A DNA stretch of 64,000 nt from Evansella cellulosilytica DSM 2522 (lineage in GTDB: Bacteria; Bacillota; Bacilli; Bacillales; Salisediminibacteriaceae). Numbering within the stretch: the first letter of the stretch is position 1; the number at the start of each line of letters is the position of its first letter. Both the position numbers and the translations under genes were made by a program. The notes below the pieces were generated by a model that was not told where the DNA came from, ran no database searches, and saw nothing but the letters and a program-made list of their open reading frames with translations. This document shows positions 17,371 through 26,704 of the stretch, one piece after another. The stretch spans positions 2,480,001 to 2,544,000 of the forward strand of contig NC_014829.1 of the NCBI RefSeq assembly GCF_000177235.2. The letters run 5' to 3'.

Positions 17371-17383
17371 TCTTTTACGCAAC

Positions 17384-17402
17384 TATATAGAATATCTAGG
17401 TA
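17384..17402. promoter_or_regulatory. Imperfect palindrome, possible PadR operator
   Basis: TATATAGA-ATA-TCTAGGTA, an imperfect form of the perfect palindrome 64 bp further on. Both lie between the HAAS gene and the DUF4173 gene. Confidence 0.45.
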
Positions 17403-17447
17403 AAAGGAGTGATGTCTTTTTGTTTAGGTATTCTTAATATAAATTAA

Positions 17448-17466
17448 TACATAGAATATCTATGTA
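17448..17466. promoter_or_regulatory. Perfect palindrome, possible PadR operator
   Basis: TACATAGA-ATA-TCTATGTA, perfect 8-bp half sites, ending 20 nt before the DUF4173 start codon. Placement overlapping the leader suggests repression of that gene. Confidence 0.55.
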
Positions 17467-17486
17467 ATTTAATGGAGGTATTTACA

Positions 17487-18920
17487 ATGAAAAAAATTTA
17501 TTATTTATTTATGCTGTCTTGCTTATTATTAAGTTTTTTTGCAAACAACCTTATTTTCACTACGAATATTGGCATTTCGTATCCTTTATTCATCATTATC
17601 TTTTATACGTTTTTTTTCTATCGTTTTAAACATGTCTCACCTTCAAACAAACAAATCACCTTACTTTTATTTTTTGTCATCTGTATGCTAAGTGTTAGCT
17701 ACTTTATATTTTCGAACATCATTTTTTATGTATTAAACTATATATTTATCCCCTTACTAATGTACATACATTCCGTATTATATACTACCGAATCGAAAAT
17801 TTTATGGTATAAACCGATCTTAATAACATTTTTAAAAAAGAAAATGAAACAGTTTTTAGGCTGCTATCACTTAATATTAAAAATATGTACGAGACGCGCT
17901 AAAAGAAATATCGGGAAATCTACGTACCATACTACGAAAAAAATCGCGATTGGTTTATTTATCTCAATTCCAGTAGTGTTCATTGTCCTTAATTTGCTAC
18001 TTCTTGCAGATGACAATTTTGCTCATATGATGTACGAAATCCCCCAGCTGATTTTTAATATTAACTATTCACTACTGTGGGACACATTAATCGTCATTAC
18101 ACTATTTAGTTTTTTTATTACTTATTTTATCGTATTAAGAAAAAATACAAATATAGAATATAAGCAACCCATTGTTAAGAACTATCAAATGGATACGATT
18201 ATCGTCGCAACCTTCTTAACTACACTAAATATTATTTATTTATTATTTGTTGTTGTACAATTCCAGTATTTCTTCAGTGGAACTTTGGAAACAGGCTTGT
18301 CTTATGCAGAATATGCACGACGTGGTTTTTTTGAGCTTATGATTGTAACGATCATCAATTATATAACACTACTCATTACACTCCACTACTCAACTAAAAA
18401 AGGCCCTAGTTTTATCGTAAAGGTACAGTTATCGCTTATGATCATGTTCAGCGCGATCATGTTGGCGTCTGCATTTATAAGATTAGCAATGTATGAACAA
18501 GCTTACGGATTTACGATGCTTAGAGTACTCGTTTATGCATTTATGATTTATTTAACCGTTCTATTTGCATATACACTGATGAAGGTTTGGGTTCAAAAGC
18601 TATCGATTGTACGGTTTTCAATCATTTTTACGTTACTATTTTATGTTGGTTTAAACATTATGCATGTCGATCAAATGATTGTTAATAACAACCTTACACG
18701 TTATGAAGAAACTGGAAAAATTGATATTCATTACTTAGGAACGTTGTCATACTCGGCTGTTCCAGCTCTTGTTGACTTATATGAATCAGAACCACATAAC
18801 AATGACTTAAAGGAAATTTTAATAATGAAAGATAAAGAATTATCAAATGAAAATTGGAAATCCTTTAATATATCACGTGTAAAAGCAAGAGAGGCACTTA
18901 AAAATATAAAACTTGATTAA
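17487..18920 (+). CDS. DUF4173-family polytopic membrane protein
   Basis: A 477-residue protein with about 11-12 hydrophobic helices; the ATG at 17487 follows GGAGG. The C-terminal tail (ENWKSFNISRVKAREAL) is characteristic of the DUF4173/DUF4153-like family. Function of the family is unknown; members are often next to PadR/HAAS pairs, as here, which suggests an envelope-related role under their control. Two palindromes sit in its upstream region. Confidence 0.75.
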   Translation: MKKIYYLFMLSCLLLSFFANNLIFTTNIGISYPLFIIIFYTFFFYRFKHVSPSNKQITLLLFFVICMLSVSYFIFSNIIFYVLNYIFIPLLMYIHSVLYTTESKILWYKPILITFLKKKMKQFLGCYHLILKICTRRAKRNIGKSTYHTTKKIAIGLFISIPVVFIVLNLLLLADDNFAHMMYEIPQLIFNINYSLLWDTLIVITLFSFFITYFIVLRKNTNIEYKQPIVKNYQMDTIIVATFLTTLNIIYLLFVVVQFQYFFSGTLETGLSYAEYARRGFFELMIVTIINYITLLITLHYSTKKGPSFIVKVQLSLMIMFSAIMLASAFIRLAMYEQAYGFTMLRVLVYAFMIYLTVLFAYTLMKVWVQKLSIVRFSIIFTLLFYVGLNIMHVDQMIVNNNLTRYEETGKIDIHYLGTLSYSAVPALVDLYESEPHNNDLKEILIMKDKELSNENWKSFNISRVKAREALKNIKLD

Positions 18921-19010
18921 AAAAGCGTATTTATCGTAAGTCGTTTGAAACCTTTTATAAATATAACCGTATATAAAACTATCATTAGACTATTTAGGAG
19001 GAATAGACCC

Positions 19011-19238
19011 TTGCCTATTCAAGTTATTTTTGTAGTAGTCATCGGAATCTTATTTATTTATTGCGGTTATTTAATTTTCTCTAGAAAAGCACCAAATTTA
19101 CTTGATCTATTCTTAAAACAAGGTGTTTCTTACAATGACAGTTTGTCCGCTAAAATATTTGGTACAATCATCATCATTGCTGGTATTATTGTTCTGTTGC
19201 TTCCTCTCATTCTAGGAATAGAAAATATGAATATATAA
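19011..19238 (+). CDS. Small two-helix membrane protein
   Basis: A 75-residue protein with hydrophobic helices at about 3-22 and 50-70. The TTG at 19011 is chosen because TTAGGAGG lies 10 nt upstream; an in-frame TTG at 18945 has no site. No family recognised. It follows the DUF4173 gene by 90 nt on the same strand and may share its transcript; a family A hairpin closes the unit. Confidence 0.65.
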   Translation: MPIQVIFVVVIGILFIYCGYLIFSRKAPNLLDLFLKQGVSYNDSLSAKIFGTIIIIAGIIVLLLPLILGIENMNI

Positions 19239-19258
19239 GTAATTATCAAATAAAAATC

Positions 19259-19299
19259 AGAGGGATGAAATAGGCTACTTACCCTATTTCATTCCCTCA
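19259..19299. repeat. Family A hairpin, copy 4 (also terminator)
   Basis: GAGGGATGAAATAGG ... CCTATTTCATTCCCTC, near-perfect stem, between convergent genes at 19238 and 19323. Confidence 0.8.
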
Positions 19300-19322
19300 A
19301 AAATCAAACTATGTCTCTTACT

Positions 19323-20537
19323 TTACCAAAATACATCTAATGCTTCACCTTCAAACCAAACTGTGTCGATGTTACATGCTTCAGCATCAATACCGTACTG
19401 CCAGCCAGCTAATGTTGCTCCCTCTGGAGCTTCTGGGTTGTAATCAGGTGCATTTTCCTCAGTAGTGATTCCATGATAAGGAGATGCAGTCCAAACATAA
19501 TAATCTTCTAAAATATTCTCATTTTCTTCAGCAGCTGTTTCAAATGCTACATATAGTTCTTCATCCGGACTAAAAATACCGTAAACGCCCGCTTCATACT
19601 CTGAATCTTGTAATGTTTCATACCACCCTAACAAGAATCCTGAATCAATAGGGTAAATAGGCTCAACGTTTGCGAAAAGTGCGACTCCTTCAGGAACTCC
19701 GAAATCTCTTGCCATATCAATGGCATCTTCTGCTTCGCTCACACCTTTATCATATCCAGTAGCATCTTCAAAGTGATTCCAAATTACTAAAATTTGAATA
19801 TCGTTTTCATGTAGTAAGTCTCTTCCTTCTGGTGTTAATCCGTAGGATACACCTTCCTTATCTCCTAAATAACGTCCCCAAACTTGTGGATCCCCGAAGT
19901 TTTCTCTTACACATGCAAGCATTTCATCTGTTGTTAAACTAGCAGAGTCTACACCCCAAACTTGATCTGGGACATCTTCTCCATTTCCATTTCCATCACC
20001 ATTTCCATTTCCGTTGTCTGTGCCATTTTCTTCTCCGTTTTCTTCTCCATTTCCATTTTCACCATTGCCATTGCCGTTTCCATTTTCGTCACCATTGTCT
20101 GAAACAATATTATTCGTAATATTGTTTATAATGTTATTAGTAATGTTTCCATCTCCGGTTATATCATTTCTTATGTTATTATCTACAGTACCACCGTTAC
20201 CTTCTATTGTATTATCAATAGAATTATTTACCTCACCGTTTTCTCCGTGTATTTCGTTTTCAATCGTACTATTAATTTCTCCGCTTCCGTAAATCTCGTT
20301 TGTAATTTCATTGTCTATAGTAGATCCATCTCCATCTACTGAATTGTTTACATTATTGTTACTTCCATTATCATTTGAGTCACTATTGTCCTCTGAATCT
20401 TCCATATTATCATCATCCATAACGCTAGCTGAAATTGGTTCAGAAGCATCTTCACTGCCCCAAATGTAAAAAGCTGTTGCAGTGATAATAAATAGCATTA
20501 ATGCAGTAAAAAAAGGAATTAATCTTTTCATATTCAT
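19323..20537 (-). CDS. Membrane-anchored DUF1906 (glycoside hydrolase-like) surface protein with Asn-rich repeat stalk
   Basis: A 404-residue exported protein. Residues 5-27 are a signal anchor, 28-68 an acidic low-complexity stretch, 69-145 five tandem repeats of 14-18 residues with the pattern G-x-G-x-I-x-N-x-I-x-N-x-I (for example GSGEINSTIENEIH), 146-192 a Gly/Asn/Glu-rich linker, and 193-404 a DUF1906/Rv2525c-like TIM-barrel (WGVDSASLT at its start, FANVEPIYP, AGWQYG near the end). This domain resembles glycoside hydrolases and lysozyme-like folds acting on cell wall; activity is unproven. ATG at 20537 follows AAGGAGG. The repeat stalk probably holds the domain away from the membrane. 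Confidence 0.8.
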   Translation of the reverse strand: MNMKRLIPFFTALMLFIITATAFYIWGSEDASEPISASVMDDDNMEDSEDNSDSNDNGSNNNVNNSVDGDGSTIDNEITNEIYGSGEINSTIENEIHGENGEVNNSIDNTIEGNGGTVDNNIRNDITGDGNITNNIINNITNNIVSDNGDENGNGNGNGENGNGEENGEENGTDNGNGNGDGNGNGEDVPDQVWGVDSASLTTDEMLACVRENFGDPQVWGRYLGDKEGVSYGLTPEGRDLLHENDIQILVIWNHFEDATGYDKGVSEAEDAIDMARDFGVPEGVALFANVEPIYPIDSGFLLGWYETLQDSEYEAGVYGIFSPDEELYVAFETAAEENENILEDYYVWTASPYHGITTEENAPDYNPEAPEGATLAGWQYGIDAEACNIDTVWFEGEALDVFW

Positions 20538-20628
20538 GTGTGTTTACCTCCTTTTCCCAACACATCATACGCAAAAAAAGGGTTATGTGTGCTGTTATAG
20601 TGGAGGAATGGGCTTTTTCATAATGAAA

Positions 20629-20658
20629 AAAGAGATTGCCATCAAGTAGACAATCTCC
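20629..20658 (-). terminator. Terminator of spoVIF
   Basis: GAGATTG / CAATCTC stem (20632-20657) followed on the minus strand by TTTTTT. Confidence 0.8.
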
Positions 20659-20680
20659 CAAAATTTATGTCATGAATATT

Positions 20681-20935
20681 CTATTTTTTATCCATCATTT
20701 TTGTAAGTTTATTTAAATTAATAGATTGTGGATCTTTCGTAATCGCCTTAACTAACTCATCTTCTTTTTCTTTCGGTACAGGTTTATTTGCGATAGCAGC
20801 TACCTTTTTAATAATGCCTCTTACTGTTTCCTCATCTTTAAAGTTTGCATCTTTGATCGACTCTGCTAGCTTAAAGATTTCTGCCATATTTACACCAGAC
20901 TTCTTCTCAATATTTTTGAACAGATCTTTATCCAT
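20681..20935 (-). CDS. spoVIF: Stage VI sporulation protein F (YjcC family)
   Basis: An 84-residue protein matching the SpoVIF family along its length: NIEKKSGVNMAEIFKLAESIKD pattern, then NFKDEETVRGIIKKVA and KEKEDELVKAI. In B. subtilis it is made in the mother cell under sigma K and is needed for spore coat assembly and GerE-dependent gene expression. The second of two adjacent ATG codons (20935) has the better distance to AGGAGG. Confirms an endospore-former. Confidence 0.92.
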   Translation of the reverse strand: MDKDLFKNIEKKSGVNMAEIFKLAESIKDANFKDEETVRGIIKKVAAIANKPVPKEKEDELVKAITKDPQSINLNKLTKMMDKK

Positions 20936-21142
20936 CATAAACCTCCTCCCATTATTCCGTATACATTAGTTGTATGTAGAACACCTTCAAATGGTTAGTC
21001 GTTTATAATGAAAAATGAAAAATCCTTTAAATTCCACACATGCTACAACTCATTAAACGTAACAAGAATAACCAGACTAGGGATAAGGAGTATAAATAAA
21101 CCTTATGAATCGTCATGGTTTCAAGCATAAGCACTTTATATA

Positions 21143-21727
21143 CTAATAAACACTATCGTACCATTTATTATAATCGACTAATGAATTTCTCGATTTTATG
21201 AGAGCATTAACTTTTTCTTCCACAGATATATTCGGATCATAAAGCTGCATACGATAATAAATATCTTCTTCTAAAAAATTTACGATAACAAAAGCACCGT
21301 TATTCCATTGATTAAAGTATCCTACTACTTTATCTTCTTGTGTAATTTCTCTTCCAACCTCAACTTCTTCTTGCCAATGATTAGGTTCATAATTAGAAAT
21401 CCAAATATCAAACTTACTGTTCCCTTCAAAATGGAGCATTGATAGCTCAACTTTCACTTCAGCTAAATCAGCATTTGCATAAATTAACCCAGGTTGCCAA
21501 TTGTTTGATTTATCGTTTGGAATAGGTAAAACAGCTGGTAATTTTGCTGTAAAAGGAAGTTCATCAAGAATTACTTCGTAGGCTGGGAATAAATATGTAT
21601 TTTTACTTTCATCATCGCTACGACCTATTTCATTAAACTTAGATGTATTAAATTCTTCGCCATTACTTGAACAGCTAATCATAAATAACAAGAGAATAGC
21701 AAGGCAAAACGGCAATTTCTTTTTCAC
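21143..21727 (-). CDS. Lipoprotein of unknown function
   Basis: A 194-residue protein with a lipoprotein signal (hydrophobic core then ISCSS; the Cys is lipidated). The GTG at 21727 follows GGGAGGG by 6 nt; a TTG at 21742 overlaps that site. The mature part is acidic with no family recognised (pattern resembles small Bacillus lipoproteins that carry a single beta-rich domain). Single gene. Confidence 0.7.
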   Translation of the reverse strand: MKKKLPFCLAILLLFMISCSSNGEEFNTSKFNEIGRSDDESKNTYLFPAYEVILDELPFTAKLPAVLPIPNDKSNNWQPGLIYANADLAEVKVELSMLHFEGNSKFDIWISNYEPNHWQEEVEVGREITQEDKVVGYFNQWNNGAFVIVNFLEEDIYYRMQLYDPNISVEEKVNALIKSRNSLVDYNKWYDSVY

Positions 21728-21878
21728 TATTATCCCTCCCAAAAATTGAGATTAATAGTAAGAATATGGTTGTCTTATTCGATTTATGCGTGCTACATCA
21801 ACACTACAAATGAAAAGCTATCTGAAATTACTTCATGATTCATGTATAATAGTAAATAATTCATCATTGGAGGTAAAT

Positions 21879-22607
21879 ATGAGTTTTTATCATATATTAA
21901 GTAAGTACTATGATGTCATCTTCCCAATAAATCCAGTTCAAACGTCATTTGTTAAAAGCCATTTAAAAGATAATACAACGATTCTTGATATTGCAGCCGG
22001 ATCTGGAAATCTTGCTATAGAACTAGCCCAACAAGGTCATCATGTGACCGCCATCGATCTAGATCCAAGAATGATTGATACGATTAATCATAAAAAAAAT
22101 GAGCTGGGAATATCTTTATCTACTCATGTTATGGATATGAGAAAGATAGATTCGTTGAATACACAACCTTATGATACAGTAGTTTGTGTTGGTAATTCTC
22201 TTGTCCATTTAAATTCAATAGCCGAAATTAAAAATTGTTTAAAAAAAGCTTACCTAAGTCTTCAAGAAAGTGGCAGCTTGATAATACAAATCGTTAATTT
22301 TGATCGTGTAGTTCAAGAAGAAACGACGAAGCTTCCTTTAATTGAAAGAAAAGAGAACGGAATTACGTTTAAGAGAACATACCAACATGAAAACGGTAGA
22401 ATAATCTTTCATGGAGAATTAACTGTAGAAATGGAAAATAAAAAGGAAGTCTTTAACAATAGTGTTGATTTGTATCCACTTACTTCGAGAGAATTGATGG
22501 ACGTATTAGAGGATTGTCACTTTAAAAATATAGAATGTTTTGGTAGCTATAAAGGAGAGAAGCACACGTTAACTTCTCCGGCAATCATTGTAGTAGCTAA
22601 GAAATAA
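21879..22607 (+). CDS. Class I SAM-dependent methyltransferase
   Basis: A 242-residue protein; ATG at 21879 follows GGAGG, and the frame is open further upstream without a site. Motif I LDIAAGSGNLAIELA, motif II TAIDLDPRMI, and VVCVGNSLVHL (motif IV region) are clear. Methyltransferase_25-like fold in the cytoplasm; substrate (small molecule or RNA) unknown. A strong hairpin follows at 22611-22648. Confidence 0.85.
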   Translation: MSFYHILSKYYDVIFPINPVQTSFVKSHLKDNTTILDIAAGSGNLAIELAQQGHHVTAIDLDPRMIDTINHKKNELGISLSTHVMDMRKIDSLNTQPYDTVVCVGNSLVHLNSIAEIKNCLKKAYLSLQESGSLIIQIVNFDRVVQEETTKLPLIERKENGITFKRTYQHENGRIIFHGELTVEMENKKEVFNNSVDLYPLTSRELMDVLEDCHFKNIECFGSYKGEKHTLTSPAIIVVAKK

Positions 22608-22610
22608 TTC

Positions 22611-22648
22611 CACCCCACTTTTTCGCTGATGGCGTGTGAAGTGGGGTA
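22611..22648. terminator. Bidirectional terminator
   Basis: CCCCACTT / AAGTGGGG stem between the convergent methyltransferase and dehydrogenase genes. Confidence 0.75.
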
Positions 22649-22679
22649 GCAATAAAAACTCATTGTAGCGTTAGTCTAA

Positions 22680-23399
22680 TCATGGATTCGTAGACCATAA
22701 TCCAGCAGATTTAATGAATACTCGTGGATGCAATTTTAATTGTGATACAATAAATTCTGCTAAGTCTTCGGGTTGCATTACCTTATCCGGGTTTCCATCT
22801 GTCAAGTTTTCCTTCAAAGCGAGCTCTGTTGCAACTGTACTAGGAGTTAAAGCGGAGACTCTAATATTATGTTTTCTAACTTCTAACGCTAAAGATTCTG
22901 TTAAACCTAATAATCCAAATTTTGATGCACTATATGCACTAGTAACTGGAGCACCTTTCTGACCAGCAGTAGAAGAAATATTAATGATGTCTCCACCCTT
23001 TTTTTCAATTAATTGAGGAAGAACCGTTCTCGTCACATAATATGCCCCTATTAGATTCACATCTATCATATTTTTCCATTCTTCTGGTGAAAGATCGAGA
23101 AAGCCTCCAAATTTTGCTGTACCTGCATTGTTGATCAATATATCAAACGAACCAAGTGAACTAGTTAAAGATTTGACAGCCTTTTCAACATCATCAAGTG
23201 ATGCTACGTCTCCTGAAGCATAAGCTACCTGTACTCCTAAAGATTCAATTTCGGATGCAACTGCCTTTAAATCCGATTCTGTTCGAGCAAAAAGTCCAAT
23301 GTTAACACCTTCCTTAGCAAGTGCTATTGCAGCTGCCTTCCCTATACCTTTACCGCTTCCAGTGATAAGTGCCGTTTTTCCTGTAAGTAATTGTCCCAT
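22680..23399 (-). CDS. Short-chain dehydrogenase/reductase (FabG-like)
   Basis: A 239-residue classical SDR. Cofactor loop TGSGKGIG at 13-20, NNAG at about 90-93, and the catalytic Ser, YSASK (Tyr and Lys) near 143-160. Resembles 3-ketoacyl-(ACP) reductases of bacilli outside the fab operon; substrate uncertain. NADP(H) use is likely from the family but not proven. Single gene. Confidence 0.88.
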   Translation of the reverse strand: MGQLLTGKTALITGSGKGIGKAAAIALAKEGVNIGLFARTESDLKAVASEIESLGVQVAYASGDVASLDDVEKAVKSLTSSLGSFDILINNAGTAKFGGFLDLSPEEWKNMIDVNLIGAYYVTRTVLPQLIEKKGGDIINISSTAGQKGAPVTSAYSASKFGLLGLTESLALEVRKHNIRVSALTPSTVATELALKENLTDGNPDKVMQPEDLAEFIVSQLKLHPRVFIKSAGLWSTNP

Positions 23400-23518
23400 T
23401 GTTTTTGTAACCTCTTTTCTTCATTTTTTATTCTCCTGCTAATGGTCCACCTTTAAGTGTGCTCTTCTTTTTATTGCTAGTAATTTAAAACAACAATCTA
23501 TGCGAAAAGAGCCTTAAA

Positions 23519-23908
23519 CTACGATAAAGCAATAATCAAGCTTAATAAAAATGCAATCGTGGATATTGGTGTCATTACAAGTTTTTCCTTTTTACTTTGT
23601 GAAACAAAATTTGCTAACGCATGAAAGCCGAGAAAAATAGTAATGATCCAAATTAATACAGGGTTTGGAAACCCTTCTGTAATAAAAAATATATTCGCAT
23701 GAAGTAGAACAGAATACCCCATAAATAAAAGGATAAACGCATTTACTGCGCTTGTAATCCGATGTTTTTTAGGTAAAACTTTGTATTTTCCACCAAGTGC
23801 AAACTCACCTAAAGGGTACCCTAATGATAATAACATCTGAAATAGTGCTATGAACAATAATATGATTGCCGTCACTATTGCAGAAAACGTAATGATAAAT
23901 CCCTCCAT
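23519..23908 (-). CDS. Four-helix membrane protein, unknown
   Basis: A 129-residue protein with four hydrophobic helices (about 5-28, 53-73, 82-100, 110-128) and a conserved-looking middle loop, KYKVLPKKHRITSA. No family could be named with confidence. ATG at 23908 with GGAGGGG upstream. Single gene. Confidence 0.65.
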   Translation of the reverse strand: MEGFIITFSAIVTAIILLFIALFQMLLSLGYPLGEFALGGKYKVLPKKHRITSAVNAFILLFMGYSVLLHANIFFITEGFPNPVLIWIITIFLGFHALANFVSQSKKEKLVMTPISTIAFLLSLIIALS

Positions 23909-24097
23909 ATTCCCCTCCTTCTCTCACTTATAAAATAGTATAAACTCAAACATCAATATATCCTTATTTTAACATTTAATACCATTAAATTATTTGATAT
24001 TTTTTTACTTTTCTTTTTCCTGAGAAAATTTTTACATATACCATAACAAACATGGAATCATAATTGTTGATGACAAAAGATGATTGAGGTGAACGCA

Positions 24098-24610
24098 TTG
24101 GAACAATTTAAATCAACTTATTCGGATTGGTTTCTCATTTCAGGACTACTCTTATCTATGGGAGGCACTACTTCTTATGCTTTATGTCTCACTGAAAAAA
24201 CCCTATTAGCGTTCATCTTATTTTTCATTTTACTAATAGTAACTATCTGTTGGTGGTTTCAAGTTTTTGAATACAACATGAAATTAGAGGAAAAAAAACC
24301 TTATTACGTAGATGGTCCCTTTTTAAATGCCTCGCAGAAAGATTATTTTACACTATCGTTACGTGAGGATTTAAATTCAGATAAAAAGCGGATATTTTAT
24401 TTTCGTGAACATGCAAGAAAGATTTTTTATCATTACGAAAATAAGCTTACTAACAATATTGCATTATCAAAAGAAGAACAATATATATTGAATCTCATCC
24501 TAATTGAAGAGCTAGATTTATGTATGGCATACTTTCGTTTTCAAGAAGTTTTTGATAAACAATGTGCTATGGATACCGAATACAACGAAAGTGAAAATAT
24601 AGTACTATAA
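24098..24610 (+). CDS. Protein with two N-terminal membrane helices, unknown
   Basis: About 170 residues; the TTG at 24098 follows GAGGTG by 6 nt and is preferred to the ATG at 24080. Two hydrophobic helices (about 12-34 and 38-60) precede a charged cytoplasmic-looking tail of about 110 residues. No family recognised. A small hairpin CCACCT-AAAA-AGGTGG (24617-24631 region) follows. Confidence 0.6.
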   Translation: MEQFKSTYSDWFLISGLLLSMGGTTSYALCLTEKTLLAFILFFILLIVTICWWFQVFEYNMKLEEKKPYYVDGPFLNASQKDYFTLSLREDLNSDKKRIFYFREHARKIFYHYENKLTNNIALSKEEQYILNLILIEELDLCMAYFRFQEVFDKQCAMDTEYNESENIVL

Positions 24611-24680
24611 ACGGCCACCTAAAAGGTGGTATTATTTCTACTCCCTAATCATAAATTAGTAGAAATATGTAAAAGAAAGA

Positions 24681-24977
24681 GTGAGTTACGTGAATACGCA
24701 AACTGAAGTAGTAATAAAAGGAAAAAAACTATTGTTAACCGGTGTTATTGCAACTTTGTTAACTGTAATCGCCACCTTCACTTTTAGCTTTCTATTACAC
24801 CCATTAACAATGTTGCAAATACGTTTGTGCATCATTGGATTAGGCGTCATGTATTGTATTGCTGTAGTATATTATATTTATAGAATGCTGGATAAATTAG
24901 AAGAAAATAAAAATAACGAAGGTAATAAAAATAAAGATGTTATCATTATTTTTAACGGTAAACAGCTCGGTAAATAA
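24681..24977 (+). CDS. Small two-helix membrane protein, unknown
   Basis: A 98-residue protein with helices at about 13-37 and 43-65 and a charged Asn/Lys/Glu-rich tail. Starts with GTG (24681 or 24690); no site clearly decides. Same strand as the upstream two-helix protein, 70 nt away. No family recognised. Followed by family A hairpin copy 5. Confidence 0.55.
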   Translation: MSYVNTQTEVVIKGKKLLLTGVIATLLTVIATFTFSFLLHPLTMLQIRLCIIGLGVMYCIAVVYYIYRMLDKLEENKNNEGNKNKDVIIIFNGKQLGK

Positions 24978-24980
24978 CTA

Positions 24981-25021
24981 AGATGACTCAAATGGAAGAT
25001 TTATTACCTATTGAGTCATCT
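24981..25021. repeat. Family A hairpin, copy 5
   Basis: AGATGACTCAAATGG ... ACCTATTGAGTCATCT, stem of about 14 bp, just after the stop at 24977; probably the terminator of that gene. Confidence 0.75.
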
Positions 25022-25155
25022 GGTCTTAACGAGAAAATGGAACATTCTCACTTTGAATCTACGTTATAACTCCTCTTCTTCATTTTCCTATCAAAACTTT
25101 TCCCCCTAGTCGATTCATTTCATGATCAACAATAATTGTATTGTTTCTAAGATAT

Positions 25156-25171
25156 GGTGATTTATCTCACC
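25156..25171 (+). promoter_or_regulatory. CRP/FNR-like palindrome upstream of the CuA lipoprotein gene
   Basis: GGTGA-TTTATC-TCACC, a perfect palindrome of the TGTGA-N6-TCACA class. A -10-like TATTAT at 25193-25198 puts the transcript start near 25205, so the palindrome centre is at about -41.5, the class II activator position. Confidence 0.6.
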
Positions 25172-25237
25172 TTCCCCTTTACAACTTTTCGATATTATTA
25201 AATGTGCAAAGTAATTGAAAAAATAGGAGGGGTTGTT

Positions 25238-25600
25238 ATGGTTAAAATTTTTTTAACGGGGTTATTCGTTTTTATTATGCTGGTCACTACAGCATGTGGT
25301 GGTAATGAAAATGGGGTATCGTCCAATAATACTGAAACTCGGGAAGGAAGCGAAATTACAGTCGTAGCAACAAATTGGGATTTTGATCAAGAAACGTACA
25401 CAGTACCTGCTGGAGAAGTGACAGTAAACCTTGTAAATGAAGAAGGTTTTCACGGAATTAAGATAGATGACACAAGCATTTCTATTGAAGGTGAAGGATC
25501 ATATACTGCATCACTTGAGCCCGGTGAGTATCGAATTTGGTGCAGCATCCCTTGTGGAGAAGGACACGATGTAATGGAAGCTACTTTAATTGTAGAGTAA
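25238..25600 (+). CDS. CuA-type cupredoxin lipoprotein
   Basis: A 120-residue exported lipoprotein: hydrophobic signal ending TTACGG (lipid-modified Cys), a Ser/Asn/Glu linker, then a cytochrome oxidase subunit II-like cupredoxin fold. The CuA ligand set is complete: CSIPCGEGHDVM gives Cys, Cys, His and Met, and the early His is in GFHGI. The ATG at 25238 follows AGGAGGGG. It has no transmembrane hairpin of a true subunit II, so it is probably a CuA electron carrier or copper donor to the ba3 oxidase encoded 1.3 kb downstream. Confidence 0.8.
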   Translation: MVKIFLTGLFVFIMLVTTACGGNENGVSSNNTETREGSEITVVATNWDFDQETYTVPAGEVTVNLVNEEGFHGIKIDDTSISIEGEGSYTASLEPGEYRIWCSIPCGEGHDVMEATLIVE

Positions 25601-25609
25601 CTACAAAAC

Positions 25610-25652
25610 GAGGGTGGCTAAAAAGATAGAACTAGTCTTTTAAGTTACCCTC
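25610..25652. repeat. Family A hairpin, copy 6
   Basis: GAGGGTGGCTAAAAAGAT ... AGTCTTTTAAGTTACCCTC between the cupredoxin and heme O synthase genes. Confidence 0.75.
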
Positions 25653-25712
25653 ACTATCAATTGAAAGTTAATTGTATCGATAACAAATTTTATTGAAAAA
25701 TGGGAGAATAAC

Positions 25713-26630
25713 GTGAAAAAACAAGCTAATATAATACATTCAAAGAAATTACCAACGTTAAAATATGATGTTACCGTATTTGACCTCATTTCTCTTTTTA
25801 AAGGAAAGGTATTATTATCAAACATATTGCCTGTGTTCACAGGACTTTGGCTTGCGCTCTATTTTAATAATTTAGTAATTACAGGACACTTGATTGATAT
25901 TGTTTTTACCATAACTGGAAGTACTTTACTCATGGCAGGAGCACTAACAATCAATAACTGGTACGATGCCGACATTGATCGATTAATGGAAAGAACACAG
26001 TCACGCCCTACAGTAACAGGTAGTATCCCACTCCATATTGTTCTTTCAACTGGCGTAACTTTTAGTATCATCGGATTTCTCTGCTTACTGTTTCTTTCTT
26101 ATGTATCCGCAATATATGGATTTATTGGCTGGTTTACTTATGTTGTATTATATACAATGTGGTCTAAAAGAAAATATACGTGGAATACGTTAATCGGTAG
26201 TATATCTGGCGCCGTAACACCACTCATTGGATGGGCCGTGATTTCCCCTACCTTTCATGTTGTTCCAATCACATTAGCAATTATTCTATTTATTTGGCAG
26301 ATGCCTCATACGTATGCAATCGCAATAAGAAAAAAACAAGAATATAACAGAGCTAACGTCCCCCTCCTCCCTGTAGTTCGTGGGATAACATTGACTAAAA
26401 GAAGAATGCTATTATACGTAAGTTGTTTACTACCGTTTCCTTTTTTTCTATCTTCCATCGGACCATTGTTTGTGTTATCCATTACCATCTTAAATATCAC
26501 CTGGTTAATGATGGCTGCCCAAGGTTTTTCGTCAAAAAATAACGCACAATGGGCTCGAACAATGTTCTTATATTCAGTAAATTACATTGTTATTTTATTT
26601 TCCCTCATCATTATCTTCACTTTAGTTTAG
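25713..26630 (+). CDS. ctaB: Protoheme IX farnesyltransferase (heme O synthase)
   Basis: A 305-residue UbiA-family prenyltransferase with about nine membrane helices. The active-site motif NNWYDADIDRLMERTQSRP (about 85-103) is the heme O synthase form. It adds a farnesyl group to heme B to give heme O, a precursor of heme A, needed for the a-type heme of the nearby ba3 oxidase. Lacks the usual long N-terminal extension only slightly; length normal. GTG start at 25713 with GGGAGAA upstream. The main ctaB of bacilli sits in the ctaBCDEF operon, so this may be a second, oxidase-specific copy. Confidence 0.92.
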   Translation: MKKQANIIHSKKLPTLKYDVTVFDLISLFKGKVLLSNILPVFTGLWLALYFNNLVITGHLIDIVFTITGSTLLMAGALTINNWYDADIDRLMERTQSRPTVTGSIPLHIVLSTGVTFSIIGFLCLLFLSYVSAIYGFIGWFTYVVLYTMWSKRKYTWNTLIGSISGAVTPLIGWAVISPTFHVVPITLAIILFIWQMPHTYAIAIRKKQEYNRANVPLLPVVRGITLTKRRMLLYVSCLLPFPFFLSSIGPLFVLSITILNITWLMMAAQGFSSKNNAQWARTMFLYSVNYIVILFSLIIIFTLV

Positions 26631-26704
26631 TCCTATATTTCTCCCACAAAAACATCTATTATATTTCAAAAATAATTGATGTTCTCTACTTAAATATAAT
26701 TTAT

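Noticed and set aside
20014-20292. 92-residue frame opposite the DUF1906 gene
   Set aside because: Ser/Pro/Phe-rich mirror of the low-complexity repeat on the real coding strand.
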